Source of the DNA: Litoreibacter ponti
GTDB lineage: Bacteria; Pseudomonadota; Alphaproteobacteria; Rhodobacterales; Rhodobacteraceae
Assembly (NCBI RefSeq): GCF_003054285.1
Contig: NZ_QBKS01000001.1
Location: forward strand, 1,736,001 to 1,800,000
DNA: 64,000 nucleotides
Direction of reading: 5' to 3'
The position numbers and the translations under genes were made by a program. The notes under the pieces were generated by a model. That model ran no database searches. It had not been told where the DNA came from and saw only the letters and a program-made list of their open reading frames with translations. This document shows, in pieces, positions 8,408 through 17,136 of the stretch (position 1 is the first letter of the stretch; the number at the start of each line of letters is the position of its first letter).

Positions 8408-8454
8408 TGCTCCGGTATATATGACTGCGCCCCGTCAGGAAGCCGTTGGGGCGC
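8408..8454 (-). promoter_or_regulatory. SAM/SAH-type riboswitch in the metK leader
   Basis: On the minus strand the order is GCGCCCC, then AACGGCTTCCTGAC, then GGGGCGC, then a short A/T-rich linker, then GGAGCA nine to ten bases before the metK ATG. The two GC arms (8448-8454 and 8427-8433) pair as helix P1. GGCTTCC in the loop can pair with GGAGC at 8408-8413 to form a pseudoknot that hides the ribosome site. This matches the small SAM/SAH aptamer known from metK leaders of Rhodobacterales, from memory of the consensus (AACGGCUUCCUG ... GGAGCA). Confidence 0.9.
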
Positions 8455-8472
8455 TTGATTGATCGAACTCGC

Positions 8473-9987
8473 CTACCCTTGCGCGCCCGACACGTCAACA
8501 CGATTACGACGGCGCGCGGCGATCTGCCAGATCAGCAACAGCATCAACAGCCCGCGCATCGGCCAATCCCCGATCCCGGCATAGAGCGTGGCGGCGGCAG
8601 GGGCGGACAGCTTCGCGTCAAGATACGCTGCCTCGCCCAGCAGTGTCTGCGCCATGATCCGGCCCCACGGGTCGATCACCGCCGACACGCCGGTGTTGGC
8701 CGCACGCACCAGCGGCAGCCCCTGCTCGATCGCGCGCAGGCGGGCCTGTGCAAGATGCTGGTAAGGCCCGGAGACTTCGCCAAACCACGCATCATTGGTG
8801 ATCTGCAGGATCAGGTCCGGCCGCGTGGCCAAGCCGCGCAGATTGCGTGGGAAGATCAGTTCGTAGCAGATCAGCGGCAGCGCCGTGCCGATCCCCGGCA
8901 GCTCGATCAGCGCGGGCCCCGGGCCGGGGGCGAACCCCGCCCCATCGCGGGACGCAAGACCGCGAATGCCCCAATGTGCCAGCAACTCGCCGAACGGGAT
9001 ATACTCGCCAAACGGCACGATATGGTGCTTGTAGTAAGTGGCCCCACGGGATCCGTCCGGGTTCAGCAGAAGCATCGTGTTGTGCCAGTTGCCGTCCACC
9101 CGGTCGTTGCCGCCGACGATAATCGGGACCCCGCCCCCCGCCTGCGCGATCCCCGCCAGAGTGTTGGGCGAAGCATCGAGCGGGTACGCGATCGAAGTCT
9201 CGGGCCAGATGATCACGTCGGGCTGGACCGGCGCAGATGCGGCGGTCAGATCAATCGCGCGCTGCAGGAAGACCGGGATCATGTCGGCGTCCCATTTCTG
9301 ATGCTGCGGCGCGTTGGGCTGGATCAGGCGCACGGTTTTACCGGTGTCGGTGGCTAGGTTGCCGCCCAACACCAGCGCGCCGTAGCCCCATGCCGCCGCC
9401 AGCACGAGCACAGACAGCCCCGTCCCGATCACGCGCTGCTGCAGCGACGGTCCTGCGGAAATCAGGAGGGTCAAAAAGGTCAGAAGCGGCGTGCCACCAA
9501 GGCTTGCGAGCTGGGCCATCGGGTAATCTGCCCAAATGTGCCCGATGCTGGCCCATGGGAAGCCGGTGAACAGCACCGCACGCAGCATCTCCGCCGCGCT
9601 CCAAAGGGCGACCAGCGCCCAAAGCCCGCCCAGATGGCGCGCAACGCCGAAGGCCAGCGCCCAAATCAGCGCAAGACCGCCCGCCAGAAACAGAAGCGCG
9701 AAGGGGGCCATCCAGCCGTGGCGCGGTATGTCGACGAGGAACGGCTCTATGATCCAGAACAGCGACAGCGCGAAATAGCCCGCGCCGCCCGCCCAGCCAA
9801 GCCATGCGGCGTGGCCCGTCCGCGTAGTGCGGGAATACAGCCAGACCAGCCCGCCGAAGCCTGCAAGCGCCACCGGCCAAAGCGACCATGGCGCCTGGCC
9901 AAGCGCCGCCAGCACACCCAGCGCGGCCCCTTGGGCCAAAAGCGGCCAGCCGGGGCGCACCGGCGCGCGTAACGAGCGACGGATCAT
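8473..9987 (-). CDS. lnt: apolipoprotein N-acyltransferase
   Basis: This 504-residue inner-membrane enzyme adds the third acyl chain to the N-terminal cysteine of lipoproteins. The N-terminal half has about six hydrophobic helices. The periplasmic half is a nitrilase-like domain with the Glu-Lys-Cys triad visible as IIWPETSIAYPL, the lysine in YYKHHIVPFGEYIPFG, and LICYELIFP. It follows corC by three bases and belongs to the common ybeY-corC-lnt gene order. The lipoproteins encoded elsewhere in the window (for example at 52814 and 53812) would be among its substrates. Confidence 0.97.
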   Translation of the reverse strand: MIRRSLRAPVRPGWPLLAQGAALGVLAALGQAPWSLWPVALAGFGGLVWLYSRTTRTGHAAWLGWAGGAGYFALSLFWIIEPFLVDIPRHGWMAPFALLFLAGGLALIWALAFGVARHLGGLWALVALWSAAEMLRAVLFTGFPWASIGHIWADYPMAQLASLGGTPLLTFLTLLISAGPSLQQRVIGTGLSVLVLAAAWGYGALVLGGNLATDTGKTVRLIQPNAPQHQKWDADMIPVFLQRAIDLTAASAPVQPDVIIWPETSIAYPLDASPNTLAGIAQAGGGVPIIVGGNDRVDGNWHNTMLLLNPDGSRGATYYKHHIVPFGEYIPFGELLAHWGIRGLASRDGAGFAPGPGPALIELPGIGTALPLICYELIFPRNLRGLATRPDLILQITNDAWFGEVSGPYQHLAQARLRAIEQGLPLVRAANTGVSAVIDPWGRIMAQTLLGEAAYLDAKLSAPAAATLYAGIGDWPMRGLLMLLLIWQIAARRRNRVDVSGAQG

Positions 9988-9990
9988 GCC

Positions 9991-10938
9991 TTAGTCGGAC
10001 GTCGTGGCGTCGCCGGAAGGCTCCGGCTCGGGATCTTCAGTGGGGTGGAGGACCGGAACGAAAACCCTCAGCCGCTTGATGCGGCGGGGGTCTGCATCGA
10101 CGATCTCGAACTCCGCATTGCTGGAGGGATGCTCGACCATCTCGCCGCGCGCGGGCACCCGTCCCGCCAGCATAAAGACGAGCCCGCCCAGCGTGTCGAA
10201 TTCTTCGTCCATGTCGTCGTCGGACAGGCGCTGGCCGATCTCGGCCTCGAAATCTTCCAATGGGGTGCGGGCCTGTGCCAGGTAGCAGCCCGGCTTCTCC
10301 ATCTTCCACAGATCGGCACCGTCAACGTCATGCTCGTCCTCGATCTCGCCCAGCACCTGCTCAATCAAATCCTCGATGGTCAGCAGGCCGTCCACACCGC
10401 CATATTCGTCTATGACCAGCGCCATGTGCTTGCGCTCGGTCTGCATCTTGGCCAGCAGCACGCCGATGGGCATGGAGGGCGGCACGAACAGCACCGGGCG
10501 CACCAAATCGGTCAGATCAAAATTGGGGCGGGTGCCGTTGAAGCCATGGGCCAGCGACAGGTCCTTGAGGTGGATCATGCCGATGGGCGTATCGAGCGTG
10601 TCCTCAAACACGGGCAGCCGGGTCAGGCCGCTTTCGCGGAATACTTCGACCAGTTCCGGCAGGCCGATGTCGCGGGGCACCGAGACGATCTCCGCGCGGG
10701 GGATCACCACGTCATCCACACGCTTGAGCCGCAGATTGCCGAGCCCGAGAGTTCCAGAGGCTTGCGCCCCGTTTACGGGAGAGTTTTCGTCCGGGCCGCT
10801 TTCGCCGGACGGGTTAAACGCCGAGACCAGCCGGGACAAAAGGCCCGGCTGCGCGGTGTCCGCGTCAGCACTTTGCTTGGGGTCTATATCTTGCGCGCGG
10901 GGCGCGGCGGTAGACGAGCCGTCAGTATCTTCGCCCAT
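9991..10938 (-). CDS. CBS-domain protein of the CorC/HlyC family
   Basis: The start at 10938 (MGEDTDGSS) is chosen because AAGGA lies just upstream; an upstream in-frame ATG at 10965 lacks this. The protein is about 315 residues: a charged N-terminus, two CBS repeats (about residues 75-200, with GMIHLKDL and DGLLTIEDLIEQVLGEIEDEHD), and a C-terminal CorC_HlyC domain. It has no membrane domain. CorC proteins are linked to Mg2+/Co2+ efflux, and the family is usually found beside ybeY and lnt, as here. CBS repeats bind adenine nucleotides, which may report energy state. Confidence 0.92.
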   Translation of the reverse strand: MGEDTDGSSTAAPRAQDIDPKQSADADTAQPGLLSRLVSAFNPSGESGPDENSPVNGAQASGTLGLGNLRLKRVDDVVIPRAEIVSVPRDIGLPELVEVFRESGLTRLPVFEDTLDTPIGMIHLKDLSLAHGFNGTRPNFDLTDLVRPVLFVPPSMPIGVLLAKMQTERKHMALVIDEYGGVDGLLTIEDLIEQVLGEIEDEHDVDGADLWKMEKPGCYLAQARTPLEDFEAEIGQRLSDDDMDEEFDTLGGLVFMLAGRVPARGEMVEHPSSNAEFEIVDADPRRIKRLRVFVPVLHPTEDPEPEPSGDATTSD

Positions 10939-10976
10939 CGGTCCTTTTCCAAATGTCGGGGGCACGTCGCAGGCCC

Positions 10977-11474
10977 TTATGTCATATATGGGTCCGAAAT
11001 CCCCAATTTTGCAAGAATGCGCGTCTCCAAACCTTCCATCAAGGCCGCATCCGGCTCATTGAGGTGGTCAAATCCAAGCAAATGCAGCGTCGCGTGCACC
11101 AAAAGATGGGTGACATGGTCGTCAAAGGTGATGCCGCCCTGCTCCGCCTCGCGCGCGCAGGTCTCGAACGCGATGGCGATGTCGCCCAGTTCCATCTCAT
11201 GGGGGGCGTCACCGGGCAGCTGCGGGATCATGCCCGGCACCTGCGCCGCGCGCTCCTCGGACGGCCAGGAGAGCACATTGGTCGGCGTGGGCTTGCCGCG
11301 AAATTCGGCGTTAAGCTCCGCCACGCGCGCATCGTCGCAGCCCATCAGGCTGATCTCATACGGTCCGTCGAGCTGCATCTCGGCCAAGGCGGCGAGGCAG
11401 CCCTTCTCAGCCAGCCCGGGCAGGCCCGCATCGAGCCATCGGCTGTCTTCCGTCAAAACCTCGATCTGGGCCAT
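10977..11474 (-). CDS. ybeY: endoribonuclease YbeY (rRNA maturation)
   Basis: 165 residues, slightly longer than most YbeY proteins. The zinc motif is clear near residues 125-140 as HATLHLLGFDH, giving the three histidines of the H-x3-H-x5-H pattern. YbeY trims 16S rRNA and takes part in ribosome quality control in the cytoplasm. It lies 38 bases upstream of the corC-like gene. phoH, its common partner upstream, is absent here; a nucleotidase gene on the same strand takes that place. Confidence 0.95.
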   Translation of the reverse strand: MAQIEVLTEDSRWLDAGLPGLAEKGCLAALAEMQLDGPYEISLMGCDDARVAELNAEFRGKPTPTNVLSWPSEERAAQVPGMIPQLPGDAPHEMELGDIAIAFETCAREAEQGGITFDDHVTHLLVHATLHLLGFDHLNEPDAALMEGLETRILAKLGISDPYMT

Positions 11475-11538
11475 TGGGGCGGCATCCTCTGATCGCGCGT
11501 GGGTCCCGGCGCGTCATTATCCTTGATATGAAAATGAA

Positions 11539-11567
11539 GATGGGGGAGGGCAAAACCCTCCCCCATC
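11539..11567 (-). terminator. terminator of the 5'-nucleotidase gene
   Basis: A perfect 12-base-pair stem, GATGGGGGAGGG with CCCTCCCCCATC, around a five-base loop. On the minus strand it is followed by TTCATTTTCAT. It lies about 30 bases after the nucleotidase stop and separates it from ybeY. Confidence 0.8.
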
Positions 11568-11598
11568 AGGTCATTGGGCCAACGGCCCGACGACACAT

Positions 11599-13173
11599 TT
11601 ACTGCTTGATGATACGGCCTTCGGTGTAGGGCGCAACCGGGCCGGTCTCGGCCATGTATTCCGCCAGCACATCCGCCAGATCGGGGCCGAAGTCATAGGC
11701 ATTGGCCGCGTCCGTGAACATCTTGTAGCCGTCACCGCCGCCGCGGATGAAGTTGTTGGACACCACCTTGTAGGTCGCGGCCGGATCAATCGGGGTCATG
11801 CCGTCGCCCTTGTCGACCAGAACTTCCACGACCCGGCCTTCGCCCGGCGCCTTGGAGGCGTCCCAGGTGAATTGCAGGCCGGCCACTTGCGGGAAGCGAC
11901 CTTTCACTTCCTCGACCTGGCTCACGCCATTCTCCAGCGCGTCGATCAGCGTCTGGCCGGACACCTCGAAGGTCGAGAGCGTGTTCTGGAACGGCAGCAC
12001 GGTCAGCACCTCGCCCATGGTCACTTCGCCCGCATCGATCGACGAGCGGATGCCGCCCGAGTTGGCGATGGCGATGGTCACGCCCTGATCTTTCACGCGC
12101 TCCAGCATGGCGTCGGCGATCAGGTTGCCCATCGGGCATTCCTCGACCCGGCAGACGGCGCGGTCGCCCTCGATCGCGGCGGAGGTCTCTGCCACCACCT
12201 TGTTGCGGATCTCATCCAGCGGACCTGCAAGCTCGCTCACGCGGGCCACGATGGTCTCGTCCTCGGGCACGGTGCCGTCGATCAGCAGCGGCTCGCCCTT
12301 GGCTTCGGTGATCTTGCCCGCGTCGTCAAAGGTGACGTTCAGCTCGCCCAGGAACTTGCCGTAGGCATAGGCCTGCACGATGGCGGTGTCGCCGACCATG
12401 ACCGGGTAGACATCAACCGCGCGCTCCTGCGTGTTCGACAGCAGCGTGTTCGAGTGGCCGCCCACGATCACGTCCACGCCGGTGGTGTTGGCCGCGACGA
12501 CCTTGTCCACGGCGAAGCCCGAGTGCGACAGCACGATGATCTTGTTCACGCCCTCCGCGGTCAGCTTGTCGACCTCACCCTGCACGGCTGCGGACGGGTC
12601 GGAAAAGGTGATGTTGGGGCCGGGCGAGGCGAGGTCCGGCGTGTCTTCCGGGGTCAGGCCGATCAGGCCGATCTTCTCGCCGCCGCGCTCGATCACGGTG
12701 GATTTCATCAGCTTGTCCGCCAGCGCCGGCTCCGCCGAGACATCGGCGTTCGACATCAGCACGGGGAAGGACACGGCGTCCATGAAGCCTGCGAGCACTT
12801 CGGGGCCGTCGTCGAACTCGTGGTTGCCGACGGTCATGCCGTCATAGCCCAGCCCGTTCATCATCTCGGCCGCGACCTTGCCCTTGTAGTAGGTGTAGAA
12901 CAGCGTGCCCTGGAACTGGTCGCCGCCATCCACGAGGATGGAGTTGTTGGTGCGCCCTCGCGCGTCTTTGACCGCGTTGACCAGACGCGCCCAGCCGCCG
13001 AAGCACTCGCCTGCGGCGTTGTCTTCGGACGAGCAGCCGCTGTCATACTTGCTGATCGGCTCGATGCGCGAGTGGAAATCATTGGTGTGCAAAATGGTCA
13101 ACGAATACTCCGCCGCCGCAAAACCTGCGGACAGCGTCAGCGCCGCGGCGCTGGAAAGAAGGGTCTTGTACAT
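11599..13173 (-). CDS. secreted 5'-nucleotidase / UshA-like metallophosphatase
   Basis: 524 residues with a signal peptide (MYKTLLSSAAALTLSAGFAAA). The N-terminal metallophosphatase domain shows LTILHTNDFHSRIEP, VDGGDQFQGTLF, GNHEFDDG and VGGHSNT, which supply the two-metal site. The C-terminal 5'-nucleotidase domain shows GGIRSSIDAGEVTMGEVLTVLPF and the substrate-stacking region near SNNFIRGGGDGYKMF. It would dephosphorylate nucleotides or UDP-sugars in the periplasm. The window also encodes a nucleoside-type BMP importer and DeoD, so salvage of external nucleotides is a plausible combined role. It is monocistronic, ending at a strong hairpin. Confidence 0.95.
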   Translation of the reverse strand: MYKTLLSSAAALTLSAGFAAAEYSLTILHTNDFHSRIEPISKYDSGCSSEDNAAGECFGGWARLVNAVKDARGRTNNSILVDGGDQFQGTLFYTYYKGKVAAEMMNGLGYDGMTVGNHEFDDGPEVLAGFMDAVSFPVLMSNADVSAEPALADKLMKSTVIERGGEKIGLIGLTPEDTPDLASPGPNITFSDPSAAVQGEVDKLTAEGVNKIIVLSHSGFAVDKVVAANTTGVDVIVGGHSNTLLSNTQERAVDVYPVMVGDTAIVQAYAYGKFLGELNVTFDDAGKITEAKGEPLLIDGTVPEDETIVARVSELAGPLDEIRNKVVAETSAAIEGDRAVCRVEECPMGNLIADAMLERVKDQGVTIAIANSGGIRSSIDAGEVTMGEVLTVLPFQNTLSTFEVSGQTLIDALENGVSQVEEVKGRFPQVAGLQFTWDASKAPGEGRVVEVLVDKGDGMTPIDPAATYKVVSNNFIRGGGDGYKMFTDAANAYDFGPDLADVLAEYMAETGPVAPYTEGRIIKQ

Positions 13174-13316
13174 GTTGGAGGTCCCCCAAGTTGGATTCTG
13201 AGACCAGAGTGGCGCGGATGATGCGGGGAGTCAAAGCCCTCGCGCCACTAATCGACCCTCAAGGCCACCTCACGCAACGGCAGCTTGGCGACTTGACCAA
13301 TTCTCGGGCAACGGGC

Positions 13317-13664
13317 ATGTCAGCGCCCATGTTGATCTACAAAATCATGCACGGCGATGCGCTCGCCGAATTTCGCGAAAGCGGCCGCTTCACCGGGGCC
13401 GCCATCGACCTTGCGGATGGGTACATCCACTTCTCCACCGCCGCACAGGCGCGCGAGACAGCGGCCAAGCACTTCGCGGGCCAGGGTGATCTGGCGCTGG
13501 TCTGGGGCGAAGAGCCCGCCGACGCGGCCCTGAAATGGGAAGTGTCGCGGGGCGGCGACAAATTCCCCCATCTTTACCGCGACTGGATGTGGGATGAGGT
13601 CGAAGGCGAAGCGCCGCTGCCGTGGAACGGCACCGCGCATGAGTTCCCGTCAGGCGTGAAATGA
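13317..13664 (+). CDS. DUF952 family protein (115 aa)
   Basis: The protein MSAPMLIYKIMHGDALAEF... shows the DUF952 layout: YKI near the start, then GAAIDLADGYIHFSTAAQ, and LKWEVSRGGDKFPHLY near the end. An upstream extension to 13191 exists but looks non-coding, so 13317 (or the ATG at 13329) is preferred. DUF952 proteins resemble glutathione-transferase-related or ADP-ribosyl folds, but no firm activity is known. It overlaps pyrD by four bases (ATGA), so the two are co-translated. Gene order DUF952-pyrD is something I associate with this family of bacteria. Confidence 0.85.
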   Translation: MSAPMLIYKIMHGDALAEFRESGRFTGAAIDLADGYIHFSTAAQARETAAKHFAGQGDLALVWGEEPADAALKWEVSRGGDKFPHLYRDWMWDEVEGEAPLPWNGTAHEFPSGVK

Positions 13665-14719
13665 GCCTGATCGAGCGCGCGGGCCTCTCGCTGCTGCAAA
13701 ATTTCGACCCGGAACGCGCCCATGGGCTGGCGCTTTCGGCATTGAATATGGGGCTTGGCGGCGGGCGCGGGCCTGTGCGCTCCGACCGGTTGCGGGTGAG
13801 CCTTGCCGGGATGGAGTTGGCCAACCCGGTTGGCCTTGCCGCGGGCTTTGACAAGAACGCCGAGGCCATTGGGCCGCTTGCACAAGCGGGGTTCGGCTTT
13901 CTGGAGGTTGGCGCGGCCACGCCGAAGCCACAGCCCGGCAACGACAAGCCGCGGCTCTTTCGCCTTACCGAAGATCAGGCAGCGATCAACCGCTTTGGCT
14001 TCAACAATGACGGGATGGAGGCGATCGCCGCCCGCCTTGCACGCCGCGTCGTCGGCGTTCCGGTCGGTCTGAACCTTGGCGCGAACAAGACAAGCGACGA
14101 CCGCGCCGCCGATTTCGCGACCGTGCTGCGCCATTGCGGGCCGCATGTCAGCTTCGCGACGGTCAATGTCTCCTCGCCCAACACCGAGAAGCTGCGCGAC
14201 CTGCAGGGCCGCGCGGCGCTCTCCGCACTGCTAGCAGGCGTTATGGAGGCGCGGGCCGAGCTGAAGCGCCCGATCCCGGTCTTCCTGAAAATCGCGCCCG
14301 ATCTCGACGACGATGCCTTGGCCGAGATTGCCGAGGTCGCGGTCGAGGCCAAGCTCGCAGGCATCATCGCCACGAATACGACCCTGTCGCGCGAGGGCCT
14401 GCGCTCGCGCCATCGCGGCGAGGCGGGTGGGCTGTCGGGCCAGCCGCTCTTTGAGACATCGACGCGGGTGCTGGCGCGGCTGTCGCAGCTGACCGACGGA
14501 CAGATGCCGCTGATTGGCGTGGGCGGGGTCGGCTCCGCCGCGCAGGCCTATGCCAAGATCCGCGCGGGCGCGACGGCGGTGCAGCTCTACACGGCCATGG
14601 TCTATGGCGGGCTATCACTTGCGGGAGAGATCGCACGCGGACTGGAACCGCTTTTGGAGGCAGACGGGTTCGCGAGTGTTCAGGATGCCGTCGGCACCGG
14701 GCGGGGCGACTGGCTGTAG
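13661..14719 (+). CDS. pyrD: dihydroorotate dehydrogenase (quinone type)
   Basis: 352 residues, the length of class 2 enzymes, with the N-terminal helical extension that docks on the membrane and takes quinone. Visible motifs are NPVGLAAGFDKNAEAIGPL, the FMN-binding region VNVSSPNTEKLRDLQG with the catalytic serine, NTTLSREGL, and IGVGGVGSAAQAYAKIRAGATAVQLYTAMVY. It oxidises dihydroorotate to orotate in pyrimidine synthesis and passes electrons to ubiquinone. Its start overlaps the DUF952 stop. Confidence 0.98.
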   Translation: MSLIERAGLSLLQNFDPERAHGLALSALNMGLGGGRGPVRSDRLRVSLAGMELANPVGLAAGFDKNAEAIGPLAQAGFGFLEVGAATPKPQPGNDKPRLFRLTEDQAAINRFGFNNDGMEAIAARLARRVVGVPVGLNLGANKTSDDRAADFATVLRHCGPHVSFATVNVSSPNTEKLRDLQGRAALSALLAGVMEARAELKRPIPVFLKIAPDLDDDALAEIAEVAVEAKLAGIIATNTTLSREGLRSRHRGEAGGLSGQPLFETSTRVLARLSQLTDGQMPLIGVGGVGSAAQAYAKIRAGATAVQLYTAMVYGGLSLAGEIARGLEPLLEADGFASVQDAVGTGRGDWL

Positions 14720-14741
14720 CCCGGCCCTGCGGGGCTTTTTG
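14718..14741 (+). terminator. weak terminator after pyrD
   Basis: A short stem (AGCCC with GGGCT) overlaps the pyrD stop codon and is followed by five T residues at 14736-14740. Confidence 0.5.
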
Positions 14742-14764
14742 AGTATTTCCGCCAAAACGAAGCC
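14741..14764. repeat. dispersed intergenic repeat, copy 1
   Basis: GAGTATTTCCGCCAAAACGA followed by AGCC. The same 24 bases occur at 30891-30914, with diverged forms near 20316 and 49175. All lie just after stop codons or in short gaps. This copy joins the pyrD terminator to the convergent MATE gene end. Confidence 0.75.
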
Positions 14765-16078
14765 TCAGGCGCTCGAGGCCGCGCGCTCCAATGCGGGGTA
14801 GCGCCACCCCAAGGTTGCGCCGCGCGCGATGTAGAGCACCAGCAGGCTGAGCCACAGCCCGTGATTGCCGAAGAGCGGCAAAAGGATCGCAAGCGCGCCT
14901 GCGTAGACCGCGAAGGAGACTAGCATCATGTTGCGCATGTCCCGCGTGCGTGTCGCACCGATGAAAATGCCGTCCAACATGAAGGCCGCGACCCCGAAGA
15001 GCGGCCCGGCGACCATGAAGATGAGGTAGGCGCGGGCCTCGGTGCGCACATCCGGCGCGGTGGTCATCAGGTCGATGATCGCGCCGCCCGCCAGCGCGAA
15101 GGCCACCGCCAGCACGACCGCCGTGCCGACACCCCAAATGCTCGTCAGGATCGCCGCGCGGCGCACCCGGGCGCGGCTCGCCGCCCCGAAGGCCTGACCG
15201 ACCAGCGCCTCTGCCGCGAAGGCGAAGCCATCCATCGCGTAGGAGGTCACGTGCATGAATTGCAACAGGATCTGATTGGCGGCCAGCGTCACGTCGCCCA
15301 GATCGGCCCCGAAGAACAGGAACGCGATCAGTGCGGCTTCGAGCAACACAGAACGGATCATGATGTCAGTGTTCACCGCCGCCATCACCGTCAGCTTCGC
15401 GCGGTCGAACACCCGCGCCGGCGCGCGCCACAAAGGATGCGCGAAGGCCGCGCGGCACAGGTAAAGGCCCAGCGCCAGCCCCGACCATTCCGCGATGAAG
15501 GTGGCGACCGCCACGCCTTCGACGCCCCAGCCGAACTGCAGCACGAACAGGAAATTCAGCGCGATGTTGAGGCCGTTCATCCAGAGCTGAAGGGCAAGAA
15601 CCGCGCGGGTGCGCTCGAGCGCGATCAGCCACCCGGTGATCCCGTAAAGCGCGATCGCCGCCGGGGCGGAGAAGATGCGGATTGTCATGTAGTCGCGGGC
15701 GAGGCTTTCGACCTCCGCGCTGGCGGGCGAGATCTGAAACGCGGCCCAGAACAGCGGCACCTGCAGCGCCATGATCAAAAGCCCTGCCACCCCGCCGATG
15801 AGAAGCGCGCGGGTCAAAAGCACCGCGACCTCTGCCTGATCGTCAGCCCCGCGGGCCTGGGCCACCAACCCGGCGGTGCCCATGCGCAGGAAGCCGAAAA
15901 GCCAGTAGAACGCCGACAGGATCACCGCGCCGATGCCCACCGCCCCGATGGGTGCGGCCAGCCCCATCTGTCCGACGACGCCCGTGTCCACGACGCCAAG
16001 GATCGGGACGGTTGCGTTGGACAGAACGATCGGCACCGCGATTTTTGCGACGCGGGCGTGGGTGAGCGTGTCAGCCAT
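14765..16078 (-). CDS. MATE-family multidrug/metabolite exporter
   Basis: 437 residues with about 12 hydrophobic helices in two similar halves, as in the DinF-like branch of MATE antiporters (IAVPIVLSNATVPILGVVDTGVVGQMG near the start). These proteins exchange H+ or Na+ for organic cations or metabolites across the inner membrane. The start overlaps the end of the upstream thioesterase gene by eight bases, so it is the third gene of a short minus-strand operon with two hotdog proteins. The substrate cannot be read from sequence. Confidence 0.93.
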   Translation of the reverse strand: MADTLTHARVAKIAVPIVLSNATVPILGVVDTGVVGQMGLAAPIGAVGIGAVILSAFYWLFGFLRMGTAGLVAQARGADDQAEVAVLLTRALLIGGVAGLLIMALQVPLFWAAFQISPASAEVESLARDYMTIRIFSAPAAIALYGITGWLIALERTRAVLALQLWMNGLNIALNFLFVLQFGWGVEGVAVATFIAEWSGLALGLYLCRAAFAHPLWRAPARVFDRAKLTVMAAVNTDIMIRSVLLEAALIAFLFFGADLGDVTLAANQILLQFMHVTSYAMDGFAFAAEALVGQAFGAASRARVRRAAILTSIWGVGTAVVLAVAFALAGGAIIDLMTTAPDVRTEARAYLIFMVAGPLFGVAAFMLDGIFIGATRTRDMRNMMLVSFAVYAGALAILLPLFGNHGLWLSLLVLYIARGATLGWRYPALERAASSA

Positions 16079-16559
16079 CCTGCGCGGGCGGCGGCATCAG
16101 GAAATGTCCCGTCGCCTGAGCGAACAGCTTCTCGCGGTTGTCCTGCCACGCCTCGACATGCACGCTGGCGTAGCGCCGCCCGGAGCGGTTGACCCGCGCC
16201 CGCGCATAGGCATCGCGCGGCAGGCCGGAGCGCAGGTAATCCACGGTGAAGTCGATGGTCTTGGGCATCGGCGGATGATCCGGGGCGGTGCCGTCTTCGA
16301 TCTCGGTCCAGAGGGTGGACCAGGTCAGCTCGATCACCGCGCTGATCTCAAGGAAGGCGGCCGTAACGCCACCATGCAGTGCGGGCAGCATCGGGTTGCC
16401 GATCAGCTCTTCGCGGTAGGGCAGGATCGCGGTCAGCTCGTCGCCGCGGCGGTCGAACTGCACGCCGAGATATTGGATATAGGGAATTCCGCCGACCAAT
16501 TGCCCAAGTGCGGCGTCGCGGCGGGTCTTGATCACTTGCACAGGCTCGGGTTTGCGCAT
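16071..16559 (-). CDS. PaaI-type hotdog thioesterase (162 aa)
   Basis: The hotdog core is visible as MLPALHGGVTAAFLEISAVIELTW with TIDFTVDYLRSG and a C-terminal strand RYASVHVEAWQD. PaaI-type enzymes hydrolyse acyl- or aryl-CoA thioesters in the cytoplasm. It follows a second hotdog gene by three bases and overlaps the MATE gene. The pair are probable diverged paralogues. Confidence 0.88.
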   Translation of the reverse strand: MRKPEPVQVIKTRRDAALGQLVGGIPYIQYLGVQFDRRGDELTAILPYREELIGNPMLPALHGGVTAAFLEISAVIELTWSTLWTEIEDGTAPDHPPMPKTIDFTVDYLRSGLPRDAYARARVNRSGRRYASVHVEAWQDNREKLFAQATGHFLMPPPAQDG

Positions 16560-16562
16560 CGC

Positions 16563-17003
16563 TTACGCCCCCCGCTGGAAGGTGAAGGCGCCTGTCGCTG
16601 CGGCGACAGGGTTGTCGGCATCGTCATCCAGCGCCGTGGCACGCACGAAGGCCACAGCACGGGTGACATGGTAGCATTCGGCCCGCGCGCGGATCCGCTG
16701 GCCGGGGGTTGCGACGCGCATGTAGTCGATGCGCAGATCGATGGTGGCGGTGCCCTGCGCGTCGGGATGCGACATCACTGCCGCCCCGCCGCAGGTGTCC
16801 ATCAGGGCGGAGACCGCACCGCCCGCGATTACGCCCGTGGCCGGATCGCCGATCAGGCGTTCGTCATAGGGCATGGATAGCATTGCCAAGCCCTCGCCGA
16901 TCTCCTCGATCTGCATAGAGAGCGCCCTGGCATGGGGGATGGCCTCGATGAATTGGCGGGCGATGCGGGCGCGGCGCTCTGCCGCTGGGTCTGTCGTGCT
17001 CAT
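16563..17003 (-). CDS. PaaI-type hotdog thioesterase (146 aa)
   Basis: The start at 17003 (MSTTDPAAE) is used; the longer frame to 17192 reaches into the divergent MerR gene and is not credible. Hotdog motifs: GVIAGGAVSALMDTCGGAAVMS, then ATIDLRIDYMRVATPG, then a strand AVAFVRATALDD. It is the first gene of the operon with the second thioesterase and the MATE exporter, and runs divergently from the MerR regulator at 17137. That regulator could control both sides. Confidence 0.87.
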   Translation of the reverse strand: MSTTDPAAERRARIARQFIEAIPHARALSMQIEEIGEGLAMLSMPYDERLIGDPATGVIAGGAVSALMDTCGGAAVMSHPDAQGTATIDLRIDYMRVATPGQRIRARAECYHVTRAVAFVRATALDDDADNPVAAATGAFTFQRGA

Positions 17004-17136
17004 GGGGCCTGTTTGGCAGCTTTGCGCGGGCGGGCCAAGCGGGTCTGCGCGGTGCGCATAGAAATTCCGCCGCCGCACTTGGCGTGCGCAAAAATTCAAT
17101 GTTAGGGTTTCGCAACTCAAAACGGGGAGAGAGACG

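Noticed and set aside
11872..13221. Open frame of 449 residues on the plus strand
   Set aside because: Antisense to the complete 5'-nucleotidase gene, which has all its motifs; no domain in this frame.
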